From: Chinchilla lanigera
Lineage: Eukaryota > Chordata > Mammalia > Rodentia > Chinchillidae
Direction of reading: 5' to 3'
NCBI RefSeq assembly: GCF_000276665.1
Contig: NW_004955429.1
Location: forward strand, 6,875,231 to 6,939,230
DNA: 64,000 nucleotides
Part shown: in pieces, positions 1-11,734 of the stretch
Position numbering within the stretch: position 1 is the stretch's first letter
Layout of the letters: each line of letters begins with the position of its first letter
Made by a program: the position numbers and the translations under genes
The notes under the pieces: model-generated
Database searches by the model: none
What the model was told of the DNA's origin: nothing
The model's input: the letters and a program-made list of their open reading frames with translations, nothing else

Positions 1-53
1 CCTGAATCACATAGCGAGACCCTGTCTCAAAAAAAAAAAAAAAAAAAAAAAAA
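1..53 (+). mobile_element. B1-like SINE, 3' end only
   Basis: The sequence ends ATAGCGAGACCCTGTCTC followed by an A-run (29-53), the typical end of a B1 SINE. The rest lies outside the window. Confidence 0.85.
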
Positions 54-189
54 GGAAACTTTAGTTGAGTGTATTCACACTGTAATTACACAAACATTTC
101 CTATAGTTGGTCAGATCAGTAAGAATGTAGTAGTTACTCCCACATCATTCCCATTTGTCAAGTTACTCAATTGAAATGTAAAACTAAAC

Positions 190-372
190 AGCCAACAAGG
201 ATCTGATTCTGAGGCAACAAACTTCTGTTTCAATTCTGTTTAACCTATGTGCAAGATAGTATGAATTTGAACAAATTACCTTTCTCTGCTTCACTTACCA
301 TATCAGTAAAATGGGTCTGATAATAACTGTACTTATGTCATAGGTTTGTTATATGGATAAAATCAGTTAAGA
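190..372 (+). mobile_element. MIR SINE remnant
   Basis: The part around CATATCAGTAAAATGGGTCT followed by GATAATAACTGTAC resembles the MIR core and 3' region (...CTGTAAAATGGGGATAATAATAG...). It is old and diverged. Confidence 0.6.
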
Positions 373-439
373 TTTTCACTAAGTACGAAAAATTAATGCT
401 CATGTTGGAGCTACAACTTGTCAAGAGCATATCTTTTTA

Positions 440-605
440 TGTTAATTTATTTTATTATATTTTTGTCTTTTTGAGACAGGGTTTCACTGTGCAGTTCAGG
501 CTGGCCTTGAACTTTGTAGCCCAGGCTGGTCTCAAACTCACAGCACTCCTCCTGCCTCAGCCTCCTGAATGCTGGGATTACAGACATGCGCCACCACACC
601 CAGCT
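440..605 (-). mobile_element. B1-like SINE, antisense, with target-site duplication
   Basis: Antisense B1: GAGACAGGGTTTCACTGTGC ... GCTGGGATTACAGACATGCG, with the duplicated internal segment (two 'caggctgg' arms). It is flanked by 16-base direct repeats, AGAGCATATCTTTTTA at 424-439 and AGAGCATGTCTTTTTA at 606-621 (one mismatch), which marks L1-driven insertion. Confidence 0.92.
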
Positions 606-2532
606 AGAGCATGTCTTTTTAGATAGAAAAAAATCTCAAAGCTTTTCAGCTGTGTCTACCAAGGATCGTGTTTACTGGTGTAATTGCTGAGTAGATTCTC
701 TAGAGGAAAATAGGCAGTGTTCATGATAGCCCAAGTTGAGGAGGGGTAGGCGTGTGTAGGTGAAGCACAACACCAGAGGGTGGTAGAGTGCACTCTAAAA
801 TGTAATGATCTGGGAGACCAGGGCAAACATAGCAGGAGATAAGGCGAAAAAGATGGCAGCACTTGGAAGCTACTGAAGGGTTTGCAGCAGGAGAGCCATT
901 TGGCCAGGTATATTTCGGCTGCATACCACAGCAAAAAGGTTAAGGATTGTAGTCAGGTTGGCAAGACTGGAAGCAGGGAGATGTCTTGACAACTATTAAT
1001 GATTTTCATTCTTAAGTCATAGATGTTGCATGATGAACATGTATTAATTTTGTAATAAAAATACATAAACTTATTTTGTAAGAAATCTACTTTTGGAGTA
1101 ATTTTCTCTATGATATAGTCCCAATTTTTATGAAATCTAAAATTAAAAACCCAATTGAATGATTTTTCATTTGACACATGACCTCATTGCTCAACAAAAA
1201 GAGTCATCACACATTTTCAGTAAATAATCTCTACTGCATTACCACATATGGTCTAATGTAGGAAAGACATCAGTTTTATTAAGCAAATTAGAATTAAAAA
1301 ACAACTGTATTACCTAGCCAAACATACTCTGCTAATTTTATAGTTCCTCAGCCCTACATAAGTCACAAAAATATTCCTACCTTAGGGTAGCATACTAGCC
1401 TGGAGCAAGAAGCTCTAGGAAACTAGTAATGAAAATTATGGTTTACCAAAGAAAGCTTGACAGACTAATTATACTCTCATTTTATCTTTCTCTAACTCTA
1501 TTTAACAACTGTTTAATTCCAGGTATGTTGAATTTTCTGTTGGTTTGGTTTTTTAGTCATTTTCAGTATAGTAGTTTAGGAATTAATTGGACAGCTATCA
1601 AACAAGGGACAAATCTAATCAGCAATTTTAGTATATTTTGCCTTGGGAATATGTTACTGGAATATTTTTTAAACTTAGTGGGGATAAAAGATTTAAATCT
1701 CAACATGACAGTGTATTCCTTGTTACTGTGCTTTTTATACTGATCATGTAGAATGGAGTTCTTTGCTGTTACCTGTACACTAGGTTATGAAAAATACGGT
1801 TTTTAACATCCACTTAATCTGAAATACTGAACCACAATGGTCTCTTTAGTATATATTTAAATGATTATATTAATAATACATGAGTAATGGGCAAATTTAT
1901 TTCTGTAAACCAGACTGGGAAAACTGGAAAACATTACAGACACCCTCTAAAGCATGAAAAAACAAAACTATTTTCTAAATATAAGTATTTTTTAATAAAT
2001 GCATATTTAACTGCCTTCAAATAGGCATACTTGTTTCACATGTGAAATTGAGATTCTGTAGTCTGTTGCTGGATGTTGTAAATTCAATATAAATAACAAT
2101 GAGGAAACTACATATGGTAAGCTTGGGATTCAGAAATTGGCTTTAAGATTCTCAAATAAATAAGACCTTCTTTGAAGGCACACAGATGTATTAATTTTTA
2201 ATTTGTTTCTTTTTGATCTCTTAATTACTGAAAAAGATTTATTGGTTAATTTTAAGAAGGCAAGTGTTTGGAAAGTTTTGCCAAGCGCTGCCTTCTTTAA
2301 ATGACTGTATGGTAATGAAAAGTTAAGAGGAGAGCCAGATTAGATTGAATAATTGTTCAGTCATGTGGGTCAAACTAGCTGCATAGCCTGGTTGTTAGAC
2401 TGATTGCTCAAATTACATTGCCTGGGGTCCTGCACTTGGTTGGCTGTCTTCTCAGATCTTAACAAGGTTCTGGGAATTTCTTTTTCTGACAAAGTTTGCT
2501 TTGTATTTTCCCCCTCCCCCTACCACCTCCAG

Positions 2533-2634
2533 GATGCTTCATCTGCAGACATCAGAAAAGCATATCGTAAGCTTTCACTAACTTTACATCCAGACAAGAA
2601 TAAAGATGAAAATGCAGAAACTCAGTTTAGACAA
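2533..2634 (+). CDS. DNAJC1: DNAJC1 exon 2: J-domain core with HPD motif
   Basis: This coding exon has 34 complete codons (phase 0 to 0). It is bordered by a pyrimidine-rich tract ending in CAG and by a consensus GTAAGT donor at 2635. The peptide starts [20 protein letters not shown] and continues with [14 protein letters not shown]. It covers J-domain helix II and the HPD loop (HPD at residues 19-21 of the exon) that stimulates Hsp70 ATPase activity. In the known protein the J domain faces the ER lumen and engages BiP/HSPA5. The sequence matches, as I recall it, mammalian DNAJC1 (MTJ1/HTJ1) nearly residue for residue, so the assignment to this paralogue rather than another DnaJ is firm. The upstream part of the J domain and the signal peptide are on exon 1, outside the window. 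An open frame continues upstream and downstream of the splice sites, but that is intron read-through. Confidence 0.97.
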
Positions 2635-3129
2635 GTAAGTGAAGTATGCTATTATATATACTTTTGTGACAGTTATATTAATAAATATGTTTATGGTAGA
2701 AATATTAACTTACATGTGGAACATTTTCTACCTGAAAATGAAGTCATAGTCTACAAATATACATATTTTAATTCAATTTTTAAAATGAAATTCATTTTTA
2801 CTAGTGTTCTGTATAACTAGAATCTTGAAATTCTTGAAGGGGCATAACTGTCATAATTTCCTTGTCTGAATTTTTGTTTTTAAGAGATATTTTAAGATAA
2901 ATTATTACTTTTGCATCTTTCACAAATTCTTGTTTTGATATCAAGCATTTTTAAACCTCTTATCATGCTACCAAAAACATAAAATATCACTTATAACTAA
3001 GATTTTCTCGGTTTATTGCATATATGGGCACATAGAATTTTCTACACGTGCGTTGTAGAGCCCTCACGCTCCTATGTGATTTCCTATAGTTGAGAGTATT
3101 TTTATTTTAAAGTAATGCTTCTATTTTAG
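2635..3129 (+). other. DNAJC1: DNAJC1 intron 2
   Basis: A 495-base intron between exons 2 and 3, AT-rich, GTAAGT...TTTTAG. I see no repeat or other feature in it. Confidence 0.9.
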
Positions 3130-3176
3130 TTGGTGGCCATTTATGAAGTTTTAAAGGATGATGAACGAAGGCAGAG
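3130..3176 (+). CDS. DNAJC1: DNAJC1 exon 3: end of the J domain
   Basis: This 47-base exon is too short to stand out as an open frame. It is bordered by TTTTAG and GTGAGT. Read in phase 0 after exon 2 it gives LVAIYEVLKDDERRQ plus the first two bases of an Arg codon (AG), completed by the G that begins exon 4. This is J-domain helix III and the start of helix IV. The joined peptide FRQLVAIYEVLKDDERRQRYDD fits the DnaJ consensus pattern (F..I..AYEVL.D...R..YD). A neighbouring ATG-containing frame here is not used. The splice phase, exact borders and protein match make the call secure. Confidence 0.95.
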
Positions 3177-3934
3177 GTGAGTGTTCATTTGCACTTTTGA
3201 ATTGATGTTATAGTTTTGTGCCACAGTTTTAAAAGGAAAGAATTAAGTCTCATTAAACACTTTATTTCTTATAAGTTAGTATTTTTGTTCCTTCCAAGAA
3301 ATGTAATGTTTTGCAAATGTATGTTTAGAGCAGAGTTAATTTCTATTGAAAATATTCAGTAGGTTGATTCAGAACTTACAAACTTTAGGATCATGAGTCA
3401 TAATGTTAGTAAGTTCTGCTTCATTAGATAAGATTTTTAACATGGCTGTTTATGCCCTGGGAAATACAAATACCTCTTGACTTCAAACAAATGTCCATTC
3501 TTTTCACCATGTCAGTAATAGCTCCTATCTGGGCCTGGTGGTCTTTTTCCCCCTCTATTCCTTAAAATTACCCTGTTAGCAATAGGCAAGTTAGTATATT
3601 TTCTTGATTGTTTCCTCGTTCTCAAATGATTTAACCCAGTTTGTGAAAAAGCAGATAAACCTGTAGAAGAGAGGAAGCAAAATAGTCACCTCTTTCTGAT
3701 TTCTTTTGCCTCTTTCCCCTTGTTTACTTGCTGCAGTGATTCTGTATTTAGGGTTAACCCTGAGGGGGGAGGCAGCCCTCACTGTCAGGCCACTGTGTGC
3801 CTTTCAGAAGGGTGGTCCTATATGTTTAGTGAGTAGTTCACAGTGCCAGAGCCTGAAGAGGAGATTGCAGAGGGGCCCCTTGCTCCTGTAGAATGTGTGG
3901 AATGTAGATACAATTATAGGGGCTTCAAAGTTCT

Positions 3935-4196
3935 TTAAGTCAGACCCACAGTAAGAAATACATTTTCACTTAAACTGGAAAGGAGAAGTTTCACGAAACA
4001 TTTATTGCACATGAAACAGACTGATAGTTCTAGTCTGGTGTCTAGTCTTTTTCTCCTCCTCTCCTCCTTCTTCTTCCTCTTCTTCTTCTTCCCCCTCCTC
4101 CTCCTTCTTCTTCTCTTCCCCTTCCCCCAAACAGTGTTGGTTGTGGTCCCCAAGAAACTAGTGGCCACAATCTAAAATTTGAAAATACTGCTCTAC
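3935..4196 (+). mobile_element. Old hAT-type (Charlie/MER5-like) fragment, split by a CT tract
   Basis: The left part (TAAGTCAGACCCACAGTAAG, then ...AGTTTCACGAAACATTTATT) and right part (GTGGCCACAATCTAAAATTT then GAAAATACTGCTCTACA) resemble Charlie/MER5-class elements. A polypyrimidine tract interrupts them. The family assignment is from memory and tentative. Confidence 0.4.
4049..4128 (+). repeat. Polypyrimidine (CT/CTT/CTC) tract
   Basis: About 80 bases of almost pure C and T (cctcctcctt, cttcttcttc), with a few mirror-like segments. On the other strand it reads as Lys/Arg/Glu-rich low-complexity codons, which is not a gene. Confidence 0.9.
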
Positions 4197-5460
4197 AGTA
4201 AAAGAATACTTATAAAACAAAGCAAAAAACCCAGATGTTTGAGATTTAAGCTTAAGTCAGCCTGTATCTATGGGGCAGTTTCAGGACAGAATGTTGTACA
4301 TGGCATTCTGAATCCTTCTTCAAATGTATTGTCTGAAATTAGTCTGTATCTTAAAAGGTTAGCTACAAGTCTTGATTCTCATGTAATTGTTTAATTTGAA
4401 TATACCTCAGTTTGTCAAATTGCAAAGCAAGGGTTCAAGATATTCTCTTGGAGTATTCTTTGCTTTATAACAAGGGCTGGCATTGGTCCAGGTACCATAG
4501 CAGACATTCCTCTGGTTTGAGATAATCTATAATGTTGAAAGAGTCCTAGAAGTGTGTTGAAAGAAGTTTTGGTCGTTCTGTGCATATTTTCTAGTTGCTT
4601 TCTTTCATTGAGCCCCTAGTTTTGTTTCACACATCTGGAATGTGTCTGTAAAGATAGCCTTATTTAGTCTTCCATCATCTTTGCCATCACATTTTGTCCT
4701 TTTATTTGTTGATATTTTAAAAGTCAGTAAACTTTGTGACAATTTATTTCTTTTAACTGAAATTACTTTGATCTTTTTTGAGCAAATCACTTCCTCTGTA
4801 TAAATTATTTTTTCTTAACAGACTCGTCTAATATTATCTCTGTAGGATTAGTTCCCTCTGCATTTATTTTAGAGTGTGGGTAGAAAAAAATGGATCTGAC
4901 AGTTACACAAACAGCTGTAGTATTTATACCCCTTGAGGCCCAAGTAACTCTTTGGTAACTGGTTTTCCTTGAGGCAAAAGTCTTAACTAATCAAGCTGAG
5001 AATCACTCCTCTAAAGCTGTGCCTGAGGCCAGGTGACCTGTGAGTATTTAAACATATAGGAGAAAGACGTCTCTGCAGACAGTTACCTAGGTTCCTAATT
5101 CCTTTAAAAAAGAGCACAGTCAGCTTTGTCTTCTAAGAGAATGTTGTCCTACATTGGTATTAAAAATGCTTTTTAATATCATAATTGTTTATCATAAATA
5201 TTCACTGGATAAGTGCTTTTAAAGTGTAACCTTCCAGGAATTTGCAGTTTGGAAAGTTGGTATAGACATTTTTTCTATTTATTTCCCTTATATAGTTGTG
5301 CTTTCACTGAAATCAGATGTGTTATTCACATTTTGTTAGATGGGGAAGTAACAATGAAATTTACTAAGAAACTGGATAACCTTTTGGTTTTCTTTTTTCT
5401 TGATAACCTTTCTTTTAGAAAAAGTTTTATCTTTGTAACAGACTTAGTTAGGTATAAATG

Positions 5461-5960
5461 CATACTATAAAAGTAAAGTGTTAAGTGTACAATTCAGTGA
5501 TTTTATAGTAAATGTACAGAGTCATGGAAAACATTGCCACAATCCAATCTTTTGAACATTTCCATCACTTCAAAAAATTCCCCCAAGCCCATGTGTAGGC
5601 AACCCCAACTCTGGTCCTTGTCCTAAGCAAACACTTAGCTACTTTATGTACCTATAAATTTGTCTTTTCTGCACTTTTCATGTAAGTGGAATTATGCAGT
5701 GTGTCGTTTTCATATTGTTTTTGAGGCTTATTCATATTGAAGGCTGTTGAAGTGGTCTATTCTTTTTTATTGCTAAATAGCATTTCATTTTGTGGCTGTA
5801 CCATTTGTTTATCCGTTCACCAGTAGATGGAGTAGTGGGTTGTTTACACCTTCTGGTCATGATGAGCAGTGCTGCTATAAACATTCACATATCTGTCTGT
5901 GTGTGGACATAGGTTTTCACTTCTCTTAGGTAGATTCCCAGGAGTGCAGTTGTGAATAAA
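5461..5960 (-). mobile_element. L1M 3'-UTR fragment, antisense
   Basis: This is the familiar antisense 3' end of old mammalian L1: ...GTGGAATTATGCAGTGTGTC, GTTTATCCGTTCACCAGTAG, ...GCAGTGCTGCTATAAACATT, GATTCCCAGGAGTGCAGTTG. No coding capacity remains. Confidence 0.85.
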
Positions 5961-8024
5961 CTTTAACACCGCCCTTCCCTTTCTCCAGAGACATTGACTG
6001 TAGCACGAAACTAACAGGTTTTCCTGGTTAGTGTAAGAAAACCTAGCATAGTAGCCTTTCCTAAACTTCCTGAGCAAGCTTGCTTAGTTAATGGAACAGT
6101 CCAGCTATGTTCCAACATAAATTTCTAAACAAAAAGTATAGAACTGACTTTAAAGTATTGAATACTGGTCATTACATATGTACACTGGATTATGCTTTAA
6201 TAATATCAACATACTTACTTTTACTAAAATCTGTGATAAGTTTTGACGAATATTCTTTTGCTAATCTGATTGTGTTTTATGTGTTACTATATTTGTAAAA
6301 GATATATTTTTTAGTTTACTAAATAATGTTTTATTCATAAATACAGTTCATTAGCCTTGAACACCAAAAGCTTTTATAAATGCATTACTATGTTATTGTA
6401 AATTTGGTTACAAATGTGTTCAAATCAAACAGTAAAATGAGAGTAAGAAATCTTACTTTTGCACATTCCCTAATTTGGAGACAGGAGATACCTAATAAAT
6501 ATGGTATATAAAGTCCCATGTACCCCAGTTTTTGACATATATGTATATTTTTTAAAAATGTGAGATCAGTTAATTTAGTCTTGTTTCTTATTTATGATCT
6601 TTCTACAAGGAATTTTTACTGGAGGGTTTAAAATACTACCTAAGTGCATATAGTGTCATTTAACAAGCTTTGTATGACAGACAATTCACAATTTTGGCAA
6701 CTGGTAGAATTATTTATTAATTTTCATAATACACAAATTTTCCATTTTACTTATTTCATTGCTATTTTATATTTTAAATTATGCTTACATTTTAAATTTA
6801 CATAAATATGCTGGTAATTCAGAATGTTTAAAGTTCACTTTTTTCCAGTATTTATATTAGGCTGTATATATTTGATGAAATGCAGATTCTAATGTGAACT
6901 CATTAATAATTATACAACCATTATTGTATGTTTAGTATGTACATTTTAAGAAAATCAAGTGAAATAATCATAAGCTAGACCATATGTTAGATGTGTGGAA
7001 TTGATCAGTTAATGTTTTCATTTTTAAGAAAATCCCTTTATAGTTGCAGAGGATTTGTTTCATTGGTGGTATTTTCATCATAGAGATTTACTTCTGAGTA
7101 TCTTATAACACATTTATACATTCATACATTCTCAATCTGGGCTTAACACATTGTTAAAAACACATAGTTTAACACATAGTTAAGAATATAGTACATATTT
7201 TTGTGGTACTGGGAAAGCACAGTTTATCTCAGTTTTTTGATACAGACATGTGCTTAAATATTAACAAAATATAATAAAGTGATGTTTTAAATTATTTGTT
7301 CCCAGAACAGTGTTTTTTCTTAAATAATTTATGAATTTAGTTTCTATATTTTAATGTATTTATCTTTTTGGTGTATCACCAAGGAAGTGATAATTTATCT
7401 TTTAACAGCATATATTCTAAAAAGCAAACTATAATAGATGTTATCTTCCCTTAAAATGGCCAATCGTGTGAGCCATAATGTTCATTGATAGTAAAATCAA
7501 TAGAGCATTGATTCTGAGCTTAATTCTTAGACACTGTTGTTCAGAGTGGCAGTCATAGCCTGGTAAATATCTGGTTCTGTTTAATGTGTTTGGTACGTGA
7601 GGTTTTGCAGTCTTGAATGGTTGTGCACTAAATACAATTTATACATGAGGTAGAAAAATAGTAGCTATTCACAGATACCATTTTCAGCAGTGATGGTGAT
7701 AAAATATTTGATGAGCTTCTTAACAAAGCTCAACTGTGCTTTCTTCTGATACAGTTTAGATCCAAAACAAATTTAATATTTAATAATGTTGCTAGGTAGT
7801 TGTGTTTACTTTGAGATTTTTAAAATTAATACTTTTTACATGAAGTTAGGAGAAAGATTTGCTGAAACTAGTAATTTTTATATTCATCTTTTTTTTTCCT
7901 TCAGATCTGCAGTAGGATAATGATTTAAAATAAATTTGAGATTTAACATTCATTGGACTTCATTCAAATGTTGTAGTCTTGTCTTACATTAACTGAAACC
8001 TTTGTACTTACCTATGTCTAATTT

Positions 8025-8056
8025 TAAATAGCCAGTTTTTTAAATAGCCAGTTTTT
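8025..8056 (+). repeat. 16-bp perfect tandem duplication
   Basis: TAAATAGCCAGTTTTT occurs twice in direct succession (8025-8040 and 8041-8056). It probably arose by slippage. Confidence 0.9.
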
Positions 8057-9678
8057 AAAAGATAGATTGAAACAGAAATTTTTGAGGACAAAAGTAATAG
8101 TTTTAAATGAAGTCATAGCATGATATGGTGAGGTTACTATTCAAGAATTGCTACAAATGCTGAGAAAGGATACTATTTAACTTCAAATTTCGTCTGACCC
8201 TGTTACTACACAACCATATTTTAATTTGTAGACTCTTGTAAAATACAGGTTGCCTTTTAAGAGTTTAGTACTAATTAATGTCCTTTGCTTTTAATATTTG
8301 GTTATTCTGATTTAATAGTGTTATTAATAACTTAAGTCAATTTAAGTCATTTTAAAATTCGCTAATAAAATATATTTTGCATTAATAACCAGTGTTTTTC
8401 TACTGAAAAAAGAAGTTGCCTGTAATAAACCTCTGCTGTATTTTTTTTAGCATATCTCCAAGGTATCAATTTAATAACTATCAAAGTAGCTACTGCAGTT
8501 GTTGCATTTAAATTGATTTACATGTCAAGACTGGCAGTTTAGCAGCTGCGCTATTATTCCTAGATCGGTCAATTTACTTGAGAAAAACCTACTACTGAGT
8601 TCTACTGACCTGCCTGACAATATAGGCCCTATTTCTATTCCTGTAATTAGGCCTGCGACTAACTCAGAATATTTTTAATTAAAATATTTTGGTCAATGTG
8701 TTGCACCAAATTAGGCCTTTCAGTGAAGATTTAATTCTAGAAATAGTGTGATTAGAATATTTAATGAGTTGTATTCAATTAAGATTAACAGGTTGTGTGT
8801 GTTGAACATACAGTGTTTGTGTAACCATTTTGAGTTTAACAATCATAAATGTTACTCTTTATTTTTAACCTTAAAAATATTTCCCTCAACTGACAGGTAT
8901 ATTTAAATTCAGTTAAAATTTTTTTTTAAAGTGTTTCCTAGCTTGATGGTATCAAGAAAGATAATTAAAATGCATTACAGTTAGAGCTTTTACTTATTAA
9001 TATTCTTCCCTTTTAACAAAAGCCAAAAATGAGGAAATTACTACTTAAATATTTACAGATAATTTCTTTGAGAAATATGGCATAAGCATTAGATGTTTCT
9101 TCATCCTTTTCTAGTTTTGGAATTTTTTGTTTTCTAAAGGAAAACAATACAAAAACAATACAAAATCAAAAGGCTTTTACTTCATGAATAAGCTTTGAAA
9201 AAAATAATGTGTATAAATATTTCAACCCGGAACCACCATATTATGAGAGTAGAAATAGAAGCACTGACTAAAATTTGAATCCTGAATTTGGTCCAGGTAA
9301 TGTGTAATTCATGGTATCAAATAGCTCTGGTCTTGCTTTTTCTCCTGTTGAGTACTTCCTTTCATTGCTAACTCTGTGGTAGGGTTTTCTCCTGCAGAGT
9401 GGTAGACAGGTAGATCATAGGTAGTTCCTTTGTTAAGGTGTCATGGCAGGGTCACATCTGTAAGTGATCTGGGATCCACCATATCACTACGTACTTTTTT
9501 GAAAGGTGGGCCACATATGTGCTTTGAATTTACTATATAGTACAGTGCTGGTAATCTACATAAATGTTACTCTTTGGGAGAAATTTTCTCTTTCCTCTTT
9601 GAAAATATAGTACAAAATTTTTGTTGTTGTCTTTTATTTTAAACTCCCCATGAAAAACTGTTATATTTGCTACTGTAG

Positions 9679-9844
9679 GTATGATGATATTCTGATCAAT
9701 GGACTTCCAGATTGGCGACAGCCTGTATTCTACTACAGGAGGGTGAGAAAAATGAGCAATGCTGAGCTGGCATTACTCTTGTTCATTATTCTCACAGTGG
9801 GTCATTACGCTGTGGTTTGGTCAATCTACCTGGAAAAACAACTG
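9679..9844 (+). CDS. DNAJC1: DNAJC1 exon 4: end of J domain and transmembrane segment
   Basis: This 166-base exon has acceptor ...TACTGTAG and donor GTAAGT at 9845. Its first base completes the Arg codon split from exon 3, followed by 55 codons. The peptide begins YDDILINGLPDWRQPVFYYR, the end of the J domain and the juxtamembrane lumenal part. It then has a hydrophobic helix, roughly ALLLFIILTVGHYAVVW, ending at SIYLEKQL. This is the membrane anchor of DNAJC1, which places the J domain in the ER lumen and the rest of the protein in the cytosol. The basic patch that begins in the next exon agrees with the positive-inside rule. No frame disruption is seen. Confidence 0.96.
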
Positions 9845-10693
9845 GTAAGTATTGGTGATAAATCAAATGATTTTGCCTCCTTCATTTTATATGGAATGTA
9901 AGACGTTTATTTCTCAAGTGATAAAAATTTCTATTTCTCTACATATACTCTTCAGTTGAATAGTTTTTTATATTCAATAGTGTTTATCTCTTAACTCAAA
10001 AAAACCAAAATATTCTTCTTTTTAAGAATATGGCATTTAATTTTGTTATAAAATTTTGTGAAAGTCCAGCTATTTAGCTGAAAATTAGAAAGTAGAACCA
10101 TGTTTTCTTAGTTATCACCTTCCACATATAATTATTAATATGACTCATTTAGAAATTTTTTGTCACAGACCCTCATATAATATTTGCTTTTAAAAAGACA
10201 TTTCAATTAAATAAGATTTGAAATGAATATATTGTACACCTTTGGAGAACAGTTTAGTTAAAAAATTATACTTTTCTTGATCTAATATGCTGCTATGTAG
10301 TTTATTCTGTTTCTGTTTGATATTTATTTGTGTAAAGATAAACACATTTATCAGTGTTCATGAATTAGCATCTGTTTTCTTATTCCTTTTGAAGTGACAT
10401 TATTAAAGTTGCATGAATGAGAAAAAGTAAGTTGAATGCTTTCTCTTAGAAAACTTTGATTGCTATGGAGATGCACATGACTGACAGTGCTGAACTTCAT
10501 GTGTGTTTAAGGCCTGGATACCATGGCAACAGTTACTGTGAAAGATTGATGATTTTACTTAATCATGTTGGACCATACATACATTTGCATAAATGTTCCT
10601 CTAAAGTGTTTACCCTTCACAGAAGAATCTTGATAACATTTGAAGAGCACATGTTTAATGATAACCTGTAGCCGTGATTCTTTCCACATTAAG
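9845..10693 (+). other. DNAJC1: DNAJC1 intron 4
   Basis: An 849-base intron, GTAAGT...ACATTAAG, AT-rich. I see no repeat. The acceptor has only a short, interrupted pyrimidine tract (GATTCTTTCCACATT). Confidence 0.88.
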
Positions 10694-10791
10694 GATGAAC
10701 TGCTTAGTAGAAAAAAGAGAGAAAAGAAAAAAAGAATGGGAGGCAAGAGTGTGGACGTATCAAAACTGGGCGCTTCAGAAAAAAATGAAAG
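10694..10791 (+). CDS. DNAJC1: DNAJC1 exon 5: basic cytosolic juxtamembrane segment
   Basis: This exon has 98 bases, phase 0 to 2, acceptor ...ACATTAAG and donor GTGGAG. It encodes DELLSRKKREKKKKR followed by MGGKSVDVSKLGASEKNE and a split Arg (AG|A). The run of Lys/Arg directly follows the transmembrane helix. In the known protein this cytosolic region contacts the ribosome near the polypeptide exit site; that function is family knowledge, not visible here. The residues after the basic run (MGG) differ from the TGS-like residues I recall in human and mouse. The donor is weaker than those of exons 2, 3, 4 and 7, with A instead of G at +5. No other GT lies close enough to keep the frame. Confidence 0.93.
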
Positions 10792-11734
10792 GTGGAGTAA
10801 ATAAAAATTTATGATTTGAAATTTGTAAAGTATCTTTATATGTACATTCGTTGCAGATGTGTTCTCATTACATCTATAGTATATAAAGACTAATGTACCA
10901 TAGTTTATAAGATAAATGCTAATCTTAAGTAAAATTCCTAGAATTTTTCTCTCATAAAATGTTTATATATATATGTGTGTATATATATATTTAAATGATA
11001 TAAAATTTTGGTTACTTGTAGCTTGAGGTTTTATACTGGAACTTTAGAAAAAAAATGATTACTAGAAGAATCCCTTAGCTGAGAAGTGACAGTGTGTACA
11101 GAGGCAGTGATACGCTGTACACTCAGAAAGATACCACCATTTCTTCTATTGATTCCTAGAAAGAAATAAAGGGTTTAAATAGTTCACACAGCAGGGCACA
11201 AACTGGATCAATGTGGGACAGAGAGCAGAGACTATTCTGCCTGTCTTCTATTCTGATGACATCAGTGAGTAATGCTTCAGTGAACTGCAAATGACATTGA
11301 TTTTTATGTATTGGTTTGTTTATGCTACAGTCTTCATATCTGGTTGTCAGCACTTGAACACTCTGACGATGTTAGTCTTTAATAGCTGAAGTGATCATGA
11401 GGTTTAAGAACTTGTTTTGTAGAAGTGATGAAAAGCCGAGATTAGAAAGAGAAATTTTGCATCTTCATCTTTGGAACTTGACTGAGAGCCTCCTTTCCCA
11501 AAATTTTAGCCTATAAGCTATTACTTGCTCTATATATTGCCTTTGTTGTAACTGCTGTATTTCATGAAAAATTAAATCAGATTAAGTGATAACTGTCATA
11601 AATATTTCACTGAATACTTCATAGTTTGTTGGTTGTGAAATAGGTATTCAAAAGAATTCATGAGCTAAAAACACTTGGTTTTCCAACTTAGAATATTTTG
11701 CTGATTTGTTGTTTGGGTTTCCCTACCCTTTTAG
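10792..11734 (+). other. DNAJC1: DNAJC1 intron 5
   Basis: A 943-base intron with a weak donor (GTGGAG) and a good pyrimidine-rich acceptor. It holds a short TA/TG-rich tract at about 10964-10991 and otherwise nothing I recognise. Confidence 0.87.
10964..10991 (+). repeat. TA/TG-rich short repeat
   Basis: TATATATATATGTGTGTATATATATAT-type dinucleotide tract within intron 5. Confidence 0.8.

Larger units (their letters stand above)
1..2532 (+). other. DNAJC1: End of DNAJC1 intron 1
   Basis: This intronic sequence ends in a C/T-rich acceptor tract at about 2508-2532. It holds the tail of a B1 SINE (1-53), an old MIR (about 190-372) and an antisense B1 (440-605). From about 640 to 2500 I see AT-rich sequence with no recognisable gene, RNA or repeat. 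Confidence 0.85.
3177..9678 (+). other. DNAJC1: DNAJC1 intron 3
   Basis: A 6.5-kb intron. It holds a hAT-like fragment with a polypyrimidine insert (3935-4196), an antisense L1 remnant (5461-5960) and a 16-bp tandem duplication (8025-8056). From about 6000 to 9650 it is AT-rich with no SINE and no L1 that I recognise, which is unusual against the SINE density elsewhere in the window. Confidence 0.88.

Noticed and set aside
2404..2820. 138-codon open frame beginning upstream of the J-domain exon
   Set aside because: Only 2533-2634 is coding; the rest is in-frame intron on both sides of a good acceptor and donor. It is not an alternative first exon on this evidence.
3935..4168. Minus-strand Lys/Arg-rich 77-codon frame resembling a nuclear localisation region
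   Set aside because: Explained entirely by the polypyrimidine tract.
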